From assembly GCA_009767595.1 (NCBI GenBank), contig VSDK01027744.1:103743-167742 (forward strand): a DNA stretch of 64,000 nt, in the 5' to 3' direction. Positions within the stretch are counted from its first letter, which is position 1, and each line of letters opens with the position of its first letter. This stretch comes from Symbiodinium kawagutii. Its lineage: Eukaryota > Sar > Dinophyceae > Suessiales > Symbiodiniaceae. A program made the translations under genes and the position numbers. Below are positions 1 through 11,121 of this stretch, one piece after another. The notes beneath the pieces were generated by a model, which ran no database searches, was not told the origin of the DNA, and saw only the letters and a list, made by a program, of their open reading frames with translations.

Positions 1-309
1 CTGCTGAACATGGTGAACATCTTGCGAATGTGACATCAGTTCTCCCTCCAAAGGGAATGATTCATGGCAGGTTCGGCTGTGAGGGCAAGGTGCTATGAGG
101 TGCCGCTGTGCATCCAAGCAACAATCTTTGGCCCAGCTGTATGCCGCACTCGTCTCCGGGATGCTTGCCTGTCGCTGTCTACGACCCCAGGTCCGGATGA
201 AAAGTCCAGGGGAGCGGTTTCCCATGGTTTCCCATAGCCATAGTAACATAGTATGCCAATCCCCGCGTTTTCCCATCCGTCAATTTACAAGAAAGTCACC
301 ATGGCACAC

Positions 310-3300
310 CTTGGCGCGCAGAATGGCGACGCACATGGCACCCAGGGCGCCACCCATGCTGTGACCGCAGAAGACCAACTGGTAGGTCTCAGTTGCCCCG
401 GTGACAAGGACAAGCAGCTGGAGATTTGAATGTAACTCTGATGGCAAGCCAGAGTCTGCGATAACTGAGGCGACTACGGTTGTTGGCGAAATGTGGTTAT
501 TGGTTCTCTGTTAACTCTGGTTCACCATGGTTGACTATGGTTAACGATGATATTAGAATGTTGTTCTTGGTCAAGTATTGGTGATGGGTTCACTCTGGTT
601 AGCCATCCAACTCCAAACTTCAGGGAGAACATCACTAGCCACGGCACCGGGTGTGCAGCCAACTCCTCCTTCAAGATCCCCTCGATATCCTGGGAAGCGA
701 GAAGCCATGGCACGCCATAGCAGGAGTTTTGGGCTGGTCATTGTTGACCGAAGGGCCACCTTTTGGCAAGGAGACGACTAATAAAACTAGATTTGTTTTG
801 TTCAACAAAAAATGGGTGCTTTCTCAGGAAACGATTGATGAAACTTTGACATAAACTGTTTATTTTGGGGCCAACTATCTCACTAGGAGAGGTTCTTGCT
901 GCTGGGAGATGCCAAAACCTCTGTTTTTCCAGCCTTCAGCAGTTTCTGCGCCGTCTTCGCGAAACCTTCATGTGCGGTGCCTGACGGCCGGACAATGAAC
1001 TCCTGGAAAAATGGATCCAAATATACAACCAGTTGCTAGACATGATGTTCATGCTGGTATCTACGGCTGGTGTATTCATATCGATTACCATGGTTTATAG
1101 CCATAGTAGATATATATATATATATACTGGGTTGAAGGCGAACTTCCGAGTACAGCGACGATCCAAACTCTGATGCAAATAAGGTGCCATGAGACATCGC
1201 TCAGTGCGGTCACTTGGTTGATCGGAAAGTGGTGATATGATGGTTGACAGTTGGTGGTCGCCAATCATGGTGGTTTGTAGTGGAAAGAGCATGATGGATT
1301 CCCATGAATGGTGGGGGGTTGTACTCCATACTGTGTTGATATGTATTGATGGTGCGTATCTGGTGGTATCAAACATGGATCTGGAGGGATTTATCAAAGA
1401 AGTCGAATGATGTTGGTGTGTGATTGCCATAAGCCAAGTGGGCCTAGGAGATTTCGGATTGCGCACATACAAATGTGTGGATTACAGGGGTTCGATTGAT
1501 CTAGACAAACTTGTACGGAGACATTGTGCAAATGTGGTCAGCAGAAGTACGCAAACAAACGGAAGAGAAAAAGGGTTGGAGAATGAATGGAAGGATATCC
1601 AGGTGTGTTTACACATAGACGCATGACCTGCACATCTAAATGGTGCATTACAGTTGATAGTGTATAAACCCTGGGATGCATAGATTCAACATTATCAAAA
1701 TGGCTCGAAAATGGTCTTTGTGCAACGTAGCTGCCCCTGATCTTGGATGGTACCATCCCTCCCCTCCCGTGACCGAAATCATGGGGCATCATGGGCCCAA
1801 CTTCCAACATGATCCAACCCCCAACTTGTGACCATGGGAACTGATCCCAGCCTCCCAGGAACGGCACGCCGCTCACAGCGCAATCCGTCAGAATGTCGTT
1901 CTGCGACAGCGTTCCCCGAACGGCCACCACGATCCAATGGAGGGCATGGTCCCGACACACCACATACACCGGCCTCGGGAAGGCCCAACAGGAAACCTGA
2001 CTGGAAACCCAAACAGCGCAATGACAAGTGCCCAACGTGCGTCGGCTGCAGTTGAGTCACTGCAAAGCGGTACCCTTCCATGAAGTCTTCACCAAGTCTT
2101 CCGGCAAAAGGCCCATCATGTCGCGAAAAGCCAAATCCTTTGGCCATTGCGCTGGTAGGTGCACCAGGACCGGGGTGGTAGACATCCACCGTTCATGCAG
2201 AGTTCATTCTGGATATCCTGCTTCATCGCTATTCTTGTGTTGACTCAAAGGAGGGCGGGTGCAACAACATGCTGCGAATTGTGAATCAGGACGAAGCAAG
2301 CACCTTTCTAGCGACCTTCAACGAGTCCAAATGCTGGAAAAGCTTAAATGACGTCAGGTGCTACACTGAGTTGAACATATCAAGGTTGACCTGACCCCTG
2401 CAATTGACAGCGGGCATCGACTTGAAGGACACGTTACATTTGAGGCATCATCCACATGTTCGGCATAGTCAAACATAGCACGATGGATCGAGAAGACCAT
2501 TGCACCTCGCGTTTGCGCTGACTTGAGATGACTTGATCACTTGAATGGGACACCCGACGTCTGCTCCTCCTAATCACCACATACCAACAGCCGAGTAATA
2601 TCATTCCATCCCGCAAATGTTTTCGCCCAGGATGAAGCGAAGCCTGCTGGGGGTGGTCCGATCTTCCCGGTGGTGGTTCCTTGCTGGGTGGCCATCTGCC
2701 GCTGGAAAGCCGGCCCACCTTGAGCCACTGAGTCGAAGAGACCACGGCGGCCAGTGAAACCATAGGCACTTCGGCTGTAGAGGGCCGCTACAAGCATCTC
2801 CTGGGGAGCTGGTTGTAGCTGTGGTGAGGATTGATGGTCAACCGGAGCCTCATTGTAGTGATTCTCAGCTGATGCCTATGATGATTCAACGCTTAGTCAT
2901 TGTCAATGCTTTATGTATGTTTATGTTATGCTGATAGATCATGATATATGATGGATCGGCGGCCGGTTTACCGACAAATTTTCATGCTCTGAACAAATGT
3001 TGGTTGCCATTTAGGTCATGAATGCCAATTCAGTGGACCACTACCCATACAGAACTCCTGCCAACCTTTTAGCTAAGCGTAGATGTGTGACATGTGTTGA
3101 TTGTGGTAAGGGTGGTGAACGATAATGGTCAAGAAGCAAGAATCCATCTTATGATTCCGAACTGTACGGAGGGCCATAGAAGCCCTCACAAAATCGCCAG
3201 ACCAAGGTGCCATCAGCACAGGAATGTCATCCCAGGGCTGAAGTCTTTCGCAAAGTTGGTTATACCTCTCCTTGGTTTCCATAATCAATGGGACTTCCGA

Positions 3301-6300
3301 TAACTACAGAGCCCTGACACAATTTGACAATGCACCAGTCGAGGTGCTTTCCAAAGGAAAGAACTTGATCCTGCATAAATTGTTACAAGGTAACATGTAA
3401 CCAAAAGTATCCAAAATCACTCTGATAGATTCTCCTCCAATCCAAAAACACCACTGTGAGCAGGTAAATTTGCGTGAAAATTGCGGATTCCACTCTCAGC
3501 TTTGCCAATTATTCTGAGGTTCGACATCATTCTGCGACCTCCGGATGATGGCGGTGGGGTCGACGGGTATCTCCGTAATCTGACGCCCTGAGATTCACTG
3601 TGGGATGGAGTGCATGGCATTAGTACCATGGTTTCCACTGAAGCTGCGAAACCACTCGCGATCACCACAGTTGCCAGGTACAGGTACAACATGATCAACA
3701 CGATGCCACAAATATCCACAAATGCAATGTCATAAAGTTGCTCCCTCCACGACATTGTGAACGTAACATTGATAGATCCTTTGGCGGTTTTCATATGTTT
3801 TCGTGGGTTCTCCAAGAGAAATTCCCGAACCTGGACGGTTCAAGTTACCACCAGCATGGACACATTGTGTGACTTGTGCTGTGCATCTGGGCGTCTGCCA
3901 ATGACCTCTGCCAAAGCGTTCCACAGACTCTGCATGGCACTGTCGGCGGCGCCCGAAGTCGCCTGCGAGTCGCCGGCCTGTCGCAATGCACAGGCACTCG
4001 CTACAACTAGCCGAACCATGGTTGGCAACCCTTTGGTGTGTCACAACACCTACAATACCGCAAAAAAATGTCTAAAAGCCATCGTTTCACAGCTAGGCTC
4101 TATGTTCCTCATGTTTTGCAGTGTTTTCAAAGAAGTGCAATCCATTCCATCATGCTGTTGCTCAGGATTGCTTATCCTACTGAATTGGGGTGATGCTTAG
4201 TAGTTGACGAATAAACCAACTGAGCACCTGAAAAATGGACCTGAGATCTGCGGAACGGAGCCCCCCCAGGGGCTGCTGGATGCCTTGTTGCTTCCCAGGG
4301 GCACCAGGCTCCAGCGCCGCTGCCGCACTCGGTCATTCAGCCGCTTGGTGGCGCGGCCCCCCAAGCGTGGGACCAGCAACCTGGTGGCGAGGCTGGTGAG
4401 CTGATGGGCTGATCAATGGTGAACTGTTGGTGAATGGATGGTGAAGTGATGCTGAATGGATGGTGAAGTGATGCTGAATGGATGGTGAACTGATGCTGAA
4501 TGGATGGTGAACTGTTGGTTGATTGATGATTGGTGGTTGGTTGATTGTTGATTGGTGGTTGATTGATTGTTGATTGAATATTGATTGATGGTTGCTAGTG
4601 ATTCATGGTGATACATACCCATTATCATGATGGTTCATAATTGCGAATTGCTGGCTGGTGACCGGTTAATCAATGATTGTTACTCATTAAATACTGGTGA
4701 ATGTAGTGGTGCTTGAGTAGTATGGTTAATTAATGGCGAATTAATTCATGGTTGATTGATGGTTGATTGGTGGTTTTGTTGCGGTTGAATGACGATGAAA
4801 TGAATGGTTGATTAATGGTTAGCGGACGGTTAAGAAGCACGTCAAAACTGTTAACTGATGGTTCCTTGATGGTTAATTGCTGGCTGACTGATCGTCAATT
4901 GCTGTTTGGCGATGGTACGGCTTCATGATATGGCTTATATAATGGGTAACTAAGTTGAAGCTTAATGACGCTTACTCAACCGGTCAACGATTGGTAATGT
5001 TTCCGGTTGATAATGAATCTTAGCACTGATCTCATAATGTTTTATTCAACCAATGACTATGGTGAATCACACGGGTCTTAATGACTGTTGCTGTAACTAT
5101 ATATGGTTGATGAAGTTGGTGGTGGAAAAGTGATCTCTTCATTCTCTTCTGAAAATTAGACAATCCAAAAATATAATTTGAAGATTGATAAGATCCATGG
5201 TGATCAGGAAAAAGGCGAAGATCATCATAAAATCACTGGTGATCATTCGAAAGAACCACCACAGTTCCATCTAAATGCACTAGGCTTCATCGAATTCCGT
5301 CTTTTCACTGCTTGGTGGCATAAGCCACCAAGCAGTAACCCAGATTTTTTTCATAAATCGCCAGGAACCATCAGTAAACCAGATTTTTTCATAAACATAT
5401 TTATTTATCTATTCATTTATCTATTTATTTATTTATATAAATATATATTAACATCATATCCTCAGAATGTAACCCAGGCTGAGCCTAAGCGCCCTTCGAT
5501 CACTGCTGATTGCTGGCAGCAGCGCCTAGAAGGCTTGGTGCCGTAGGTCCAACCCTCGCAGTCCGTGGTGGAATCCACCTGAGTTGAAGAACAGGGGAGG
5601 GCAATTTCAATAGCTAACTATAGAGAATCAGATCCAAGAAGAGGAAAATTTAACGGTTATTTTAATGGTTATTTTAATGGTTCTCTTAATGTTTATTTTA
5701 ATGGTTATTTTAACGGCTAAGAGGTGATTTCAATAGCGAACTGTAGGGAATATATAATATAACCAAGGATAGGGATAGGGAATTCTTGTGGTGATTCATC
5801 ATGATGATGATGACGACCACCAGCAGGAGAGACTCTTCAGTTCTGAAGTTCTGCGGCCGGACCTTTTTGAATCAACCAATTTACCTGAATAACCACTAAA
5901 ACTGTGAAGAAGATTCAATTTTGTAGCATCACGTCAGGTCATATACATATGCAATCCTATTCCCATCCATGTGCATGACGCAATATAACACGACAATCAC
6001 TGACCATCATGATACACACATGCGGTCTCAGCCGGCCCCATGGATCCCCAGTCCTGTGGCACGTAGCGTCCTGCCGTGTTTTCATCCGGGTAGAGCAAGC
6101 CCTTGAGGTCCAACCTGAGCAAAGCACCAGGAGGCACCAGGGATCTGCTTTTTGGCATTGCCGCTGCACCAGCTGCAAGATGACCATCATTGCCTGGCCT
6201 ACCAACCAGCGGCTTAGCGTGTCCGAAATCTCCCCCACACGACGCCATGCCAAAGGCCCAATATCACGACGCCACGCCCCCCCGACTTTGGGGGATTTTG

Positions 6301-6428
6301 GGGGTGCCCAATAAATTAACGTTCTAGACCATACAAGTCCCATCAAGTCCCTTTGTGGCCACGTGACCCTGCAAAGTCCTGCTCTGGATCGGCGGCCCTC
6401 GGCGACGGCAACAACCGAAGATGCACAT
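310..6428 (-). CDS. Class-3 lipase, diacylglycerol-lipase-like, multi-exon, 3' end off the window
   Basis: Likely a membrane-linked serine lipase that hydrolyses acylglycerols. A first exon at 6368-6428 starts MCIFGCCRRRGPP, and its Cys residues could be acylated. Exon 6005-6172 joins it in phase. Later exons are at about 4241-4392, 3850-4020, 3640-3833 (one hydrophobic helix, DICGIVLIMLYLYLATVVIA), 3120-3290, 2585-2800 and 2074-2151 (MMGLLPEDLVKTSWK). Exon 1842-2000 holds the lipase_3 signature VVAVRGTLSQNDILTD, and 648-689 encodes DIEGILKEELAAHP. Exon 310-387 carries the nucleophile elbow YQLVFCGHSMGGALG (GxSxG, Ser in GHSMG) and joins the previous exon in phase. The catalytic Asp and His exons would lie left of base 310. 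Family assignment rests on the RGT and GHSMGG blocks in the expected order. At least one junction (2585 to 2151) is out of phase, so a small exon is probably missing. Usual diacylglycerol lipases have four N-terminal helices; only one is visible here. Confidence 0.75.
4400..5990. repeat. Intron filled with degenerate ATGGTTGATTG-type repeats
   Basis: This stretch separates exons 2 and 3 of the lipase gene. From 4400 to 5150 it is a loose array of short words built on ATGGTTGA, ATTGATGG and GGTGAACTG. Further on are a TTTATTTAT run near 5400-5440 and a TTTTAATGGTTA run near 5650-5720. No reading frame with protein-like composition was seen. It most likely represents intron sequence of the introner-like kind described in the findings. 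Confidence 0.5.
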
Positions 6429-6547
6429 GTTGCATATGTCCCTGCCCAGGTTGTTGTGGAGCAATGTTTCTGTCACCTGACTTGCCATTAGAATAAATAT
6501 TAATAAATCAATTTTTGTATCTAGTCACTGTTGGGACATGTTGGGAC

Positions 6548-6548
6548 C

Positions 6549-6596
<48 letters not shown>

Positions 6597-6597
6597 G
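6548..6597. repeat. (CAT)n microsatellite
   Basis: A nearly pure CAT/ATC trinucleotide run. The His-rich reading frame over it is only a translation of the repeat. It lies just upstream of the proposed lipase start. Confidence 0.9.
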
Positions 6598-7189
6598 TGC
6601 TCATCATCACCACCTTAGACGTGATCGTCGATATCCTCAGCCTACTCTCCATGGGTCCTCCCTCATATTCCTCCTCGCAGTTGCTGTTGTTGTGACGGCT
6701 CGTCCCTTATCCATAATGTGTCATCCATCAGCCGCCAATCAGCCTTCCTTTATTTTGCATTCATGTCTTTGATGTCTTTGCTCATAGCTGCATTCATTCG
6801 TTCATTTGTGCATCTGTTCCTGCATCTGTTCATTCCTTTATCCATGAATGTGTTTGTTTAACTATGTGGAACTGTTTATGTAGCTGTGGGTCAAAATCAT
6901 TGGTGCTGGTTATTATCCCCAAATATTGATGGGCTAACATTGACCCACAGCCATCTGTTCGTTCATGCATTCGGACATCCACAGGCTCATCGAAATGCTG
7001 TCGATCGTTCCTGGCTTGGGATCGCCGAGCCACACGGCTTCGAAGGGTGCTGGTCGCTCCTGCAGGCTGCCAGGCTTCAACACTGTTGGTGCCCTCATGG
7101 GTGACGAGAGCTGAGCCGATGATACTGATGGAATCTGATGGAATCTGATGGATATGGATGGCTTCTTTTTTTTCTTTCATTCAGATTGA

Positions 7190-9385
7190 TTCTACACCAT
7201 CACCAGCCCAGAGTGCCTCGAACAACTTCTCAGTCCAGAAGCCATTGGCGCAAGTTTCTTCCCAGCTGTTGGTCCAGCCCAACCTCAGCGCCAAACCAGC
7301 AGCTACCAGCAGCTACCAGCAGCTTCCAGCAGCTTCCAGCAGCTCGCCAGGGATTTCACGCCAAGCTGCTGCTGATTCTCCAGGATCTCCTTTGGAAGCT
7401 GCAGAATCTCTGGCTGATCCACATCCAGGAAGCCCGCATCGAGGCCCATGGTGAGCTGGTCACTTTCGAGGTACTGATACAACCAACTTCTAGCGCATTA
7501 ACAAGTGCTGTGCATGTAAATTTGGAGTCAAAATGTAAATGATGACATAGTTGATACACTTATACTCACATACAACTCCATGTGCAAACAAATATCATAT
7601 CAGGGGAGATCATCTTTCATCAACCCACTATATGTGACAGTAAATCGCCCTTATTTACGATTCAACAGGGGCGGTTTCTTATGGACCAACCAGTGAAATC
7701 CATAATCACATTAATGTGTGGAAAATTGAAACCAAGCATGGATTCAGAGTATTTGCTGTTTCCATCTGTTTCCTAGATTCCAACTGCGAAGAGTAGCAGA
7801 TTTGGAGCAGCTGCGGGAACCAGCTGTAGAATCGACGTCTCTCCATGGCAGGTGGTGGCACAACAACTGGAAGTTCCACTCTTGGATGTGCCACTGGCAT
7901 TGGCTCTCACAAATTCCGGATGCCCCGAAAAAATGGATGCAAATGTATGGCATACTACGGTTGCAACAGTTCATGGTACTTCATAGACGCTGACCATGGT
8001 CCATAGGTCACTGCCAAAAAGCAGCAATCAGCAATGAAATATCGTCACTTCCAGAAGGTCAGCAAGTTGCGGGACACTGGGGCACCAACACACGTCACTC
8101 TTCTTCGACCTCGGGCCGAACTGGACATGTCCAATCAGATTGTAGGCAGGATGGGTGGTGAGAGTTGGGGGGACCATGGATTTCATGGATTACGTTGCAA
8201 TTGAAAGGATAACCCGAAGAACTAATGATACCTCATGATGACCGGATAAGCAGCACTCCACAAGCAAACCCAATCAACCGATGAGTTCGCAGCTTCTTAT
8301 GTTTCTTTTTCTTTTTCTTCTTGTCCTGTAGCGCTTCACAAGCTGAGAGCAGGCAATCAGGTGCTAGGGAGGTTAAACCACCGGTATGTGGTGTCACGTG
8401 GGGCCACCGTGGAGTCCTTCTTTTTCTTTTTCTTTTTCTTTCTTTCACCTGAAAAAACCAAGCTGCATCGACAGGATGCAGCCGATTTGAGACCCTGACT
8501 ATGGTGAGGAATGGAGCCACAAATCCAAATCATGGGAAAAGAATATGAACGAATCAGAACGAATCAAAAAAATTTGAATTCTACCTACATTTATTCGAGC
8601 TGCCCTTCTCCTGTCACTGCCTCAAGGGATGGACCCTTCATCGCCATAAATGAAATAACCCCTCCTGCTAGGCTATTTCCCGCAGGATCCGTGGTCTGGT
8701 GCAGGCTGGCAGCTAGAGCTATCCGAAGATTCGCTCGATCTTCGGCTACTCGACTTGCTTTTTTCCTGGAGCAGCGGCGTCAGCACACCCAACACCGAAG
8801 TCCAAAGCAAAAACAGCAGTTTCTACTTCCTCAGCGTTTCCCTTGAAATCTGCATCTTAAGATGGATGTCTACCACTAACTGAAAGATTGCCATTCACCA
8901 TGATTTGATGTTTCACCATGACAATAAACATCCATTAGGCATTTTTTGATCAGCACCCCATTCTGAACCGTGATTCACCCTGCTTTTGCAATGGCATCCA
9001 TTGAATAATCATCATTCCCCATAATTGTTTACTAATGATTATCAACCACTCGTCACGGATGATTGATCGTGTAATCCAGCACTGATCAACCATCAGTTCA
9101 TCGTTGACCATGCATTCACCATCACTTTCTCCTGAATCAACCGCCGCCTAACCATCAATTAACCATCAGTAACCACATCTTACCAACCAACCATCATTAC
9201 TTAATCATGAATCAACCATCTAACCACCAATTGGCCATGAGCTACCATCCTTGCCACGGTGGATCCCCCGCTGATGCAGCTGCCAGCTGGTCCTCTGACT
9301 CGGATTTCTGCTCCGGCTGCGCAGCAACCCCCGGGGTCAGCCCAAGGCCACCCGGGATCTGCGAGCGGCTTGCCCAGCACTGGTA
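7190..9385 (-). CDS. Unrecognised gene, scattered exons rich in Lys/Arg/Ser
   Basis: Several minus-strand segments have protein-like composition but no family I recognise. 9255-9385 reads PGVAAQPEQKSESEDQLAAS and is flanked on both sides by ATGGTTGA-type intron ends in opposite orientation. About 8690-8785 reads EKSKSSSRRSSESSDSSS. 8290-8450 reads KERKRKRKRR and later KKKKKKKHKKLRTHR; here TTTTTC repeats inflate the Lys count. About 8045-8130 reads MSSSARGRRRVTCVGAPVSR, and about 7775-7905 reads AHPRVELPVVVPPPAMERRR. The composition would suit a nuclear or RNA-related protein, but that is inference. Exon borders were not fixed and the segments may belong to more than one gene. The plus strand is not excluded at 7160-7450. 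Confidence 0.3.
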
Positions 9386-9389
9386 CGGA

Positions 9390-10030
9390 CATGGTGGTGA
9401 CTACAGGTTAATTTATGGTAAATTAATGGGTCAGGCCAGCTTGATTCATGACTAATTCATGTTTAATTCATGGTTAGCTCATGGTTGCTTCATGGTTACT
9501 TCATGGTTAATGCATGGTTAGTTCATGGTCAAGTGGTGGTAAATTAGTGGTTAAGTGATGGTTGGTTCATAGTTGACTGGTGGGGAAGTGATCGGTAGTC
9601 TATGCCTGATTCATGGTTGACCAAAGGCAAAGTGATAGTTGGTTCATGGTCAACTCAAGATTCAGCAATGGAGAAGCGATGGTTGATTAGTGATCGAGTG
9701 ATGGTTGATTAGTGATTGAGTGATGGTTGATTAGTCGCTGATTTTGAGTTGACCATCACCAAAACAATGCTGGATGATGATGCTTAAAATGACAATGGTT
9801 GATCAATGTTTACCTAATGGTCACTTATGGTATGGTCACTTCATTCTTCTCAATTGCCAATTGATGGCTTATCAAGGCGAATTCATGATTTTGTTACTGG
9901 ATGGTTCGTAGTTCGTGGCTAAATTTGCTGGTCATGCTTGGAAGGGGCAAGCAAGCAGGTCATTTCAAGTTCGTTGACGGCCGAGGTGATTCTACTTGGA
10001 TCGGCAGCTGGTAACTACGCCTAGCCTAGC
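9390..10030. repeat. Intergenic or intronic ATGGTTAATTCATGG-type repeat tract
   Basis: A run of about 400 bases made of variants of TTCATGGTTA, AGTGATGGTTG and GATTAGTGATTGAG, all in one orientation. It has no coding signal. It is the strongest single stretch of this repeat family apart from 4400-5150 and 22400-23300. Confidence 0.6.
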
Positions 10031-10040
10031 TGTTAAGCAG

Positions 10041-10343
10041 TTAAGGAGCGCTGCGATGATCATCAGGCATGGAAGCGTGTCGTGGAGGCTTAACATGCCA
10101 TGTGTCCACCAACTCAGCACCACATGTGCACGGCACCTGTAGGTACGTATAAGCTGAGATGTGCCGCGCATATAAGCTACAAAATGATTTGTCGTAGTGC
10201 TCCGCCAATTGACCGTGAGCCTTATCGCATATGAGTTGTGAGGGCGACCATCGATGTTCCAAGCTGACGTCGACTTGCCGCACTTTTTGGGCTGATGCAG
10301 TTTGCAGCACCAGGACTGCAAAACAACCCAGATCCCACGCCAC
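10041..10343 (-). CDS. Possible small secreted protein
   Basis: A 100-residue open frame starts MAWDLGCFAVLVLQTASAQ, which looks like a signal peptide: a short start, a hydrophobic core of about 12 residues, and small residues before a plausible cleavage site near residue 18. The mature part is polar and has several Cys (CDKAHGQLAEHYDK, VPCTCGAEL). I do not recognise a family. It could be a complete small gene or a first exon with a 3' splice site inside the frame. It sits downstream of the cold-shock gene in the same orientation. A competing 117-aa frame overlaps it in another phase and looks less protein-like. Confidence 0.35.
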   Translation of the reverse strand: MAWDLGCFAVLVLQTASAQKVRQVDVSLEHRWSPSQLICDKAHGQLAEHYDKSFCSLYARHISAYTYLQVPCTCGAELVDTWHVKPPRHASMPDDHRSAP

Positions 10344-10742
10344 ATTGTGCTGACAGTGAAGAGCCTGATTTCAAAGCCTAACCCCTGAGTTGAAAAGGTT
10401 TTCCCATTTTCTTAGGTTTCTTAAAGCACAAGGCGCCAACCATCGTCAATCGGTACCCGCGTTGTCCAAAAACATTTTCAAGGACCTCGGGCTATGACCT
10501 TGCAAAATTCAATCTTTCAACATCATTCCTGTGTCACCAGTGCATGAAGTGGCGTGGGAGTTGGCCAACACTTTCAGATATAGGCCTCTAGAAAGCGAGG
10601 CTATGCACACGAGGCCGGGGCGATTGAGCGTTTGAAAAGTGCCGTCTTTCAACAGATGAGATCACTGAACCGAACCGACACTTCGCTAAAGGTCTCAGAA
10701 CTGCGCAAGTCGCCATCACTGTGGTGTGGCAGGGGCCCCCAG

Positions 10743-10928
10743 NNNNNNNNNNNNNNNNNNNNNNNNNNNNNNNNNNNNNNNNNNNNNNNNNNNNNNNNNN
10801 NNNNNNNNNNNNNNNNNNNNNNNNNNNNNNNNNNNNNNNNNNNNNNNNNNNNNNNNNNNNNNNNNNNNNNNNNNNNNNNNNNNNNNNNNNNNNNNNNNNN
10901 NNNNNNNNNNNNNNNNNNNNNNNNNNNN
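10743..10928. other. Assembly gap (N)
   Basis: There are 186 unknown bases. The flanks are GC-rich and encode Ala/Pro/Gly-rich protein on the minus strand, so low-complexity coding sequence is the probable cause of the gap. Confidence 0.99.
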
Positions 10929-11121
10929 GGGCGCCTGGGGCTGTGGCACCTGCAGGTGGGGCCGTGGCGTCCAGCGCCAATGACCCCATGGGCGCAGCTG
11001 GCGTCGCCATTGCCATGGGCGGGGCCACCCCGCTCAAAGACATCTGCGCATTTGGGTCCATGCCACTTGCCTCGGCCACAGAAGCATTCATGTGAGCCTC
11101 TGCCAATCAGTCCAGTTTCGA

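Noticed and set aside
6515-6772. His-rich frame resembling a metal-binding protein
   Set aside because: The His run is a CAT microsatellite; flanking residues show no domain.
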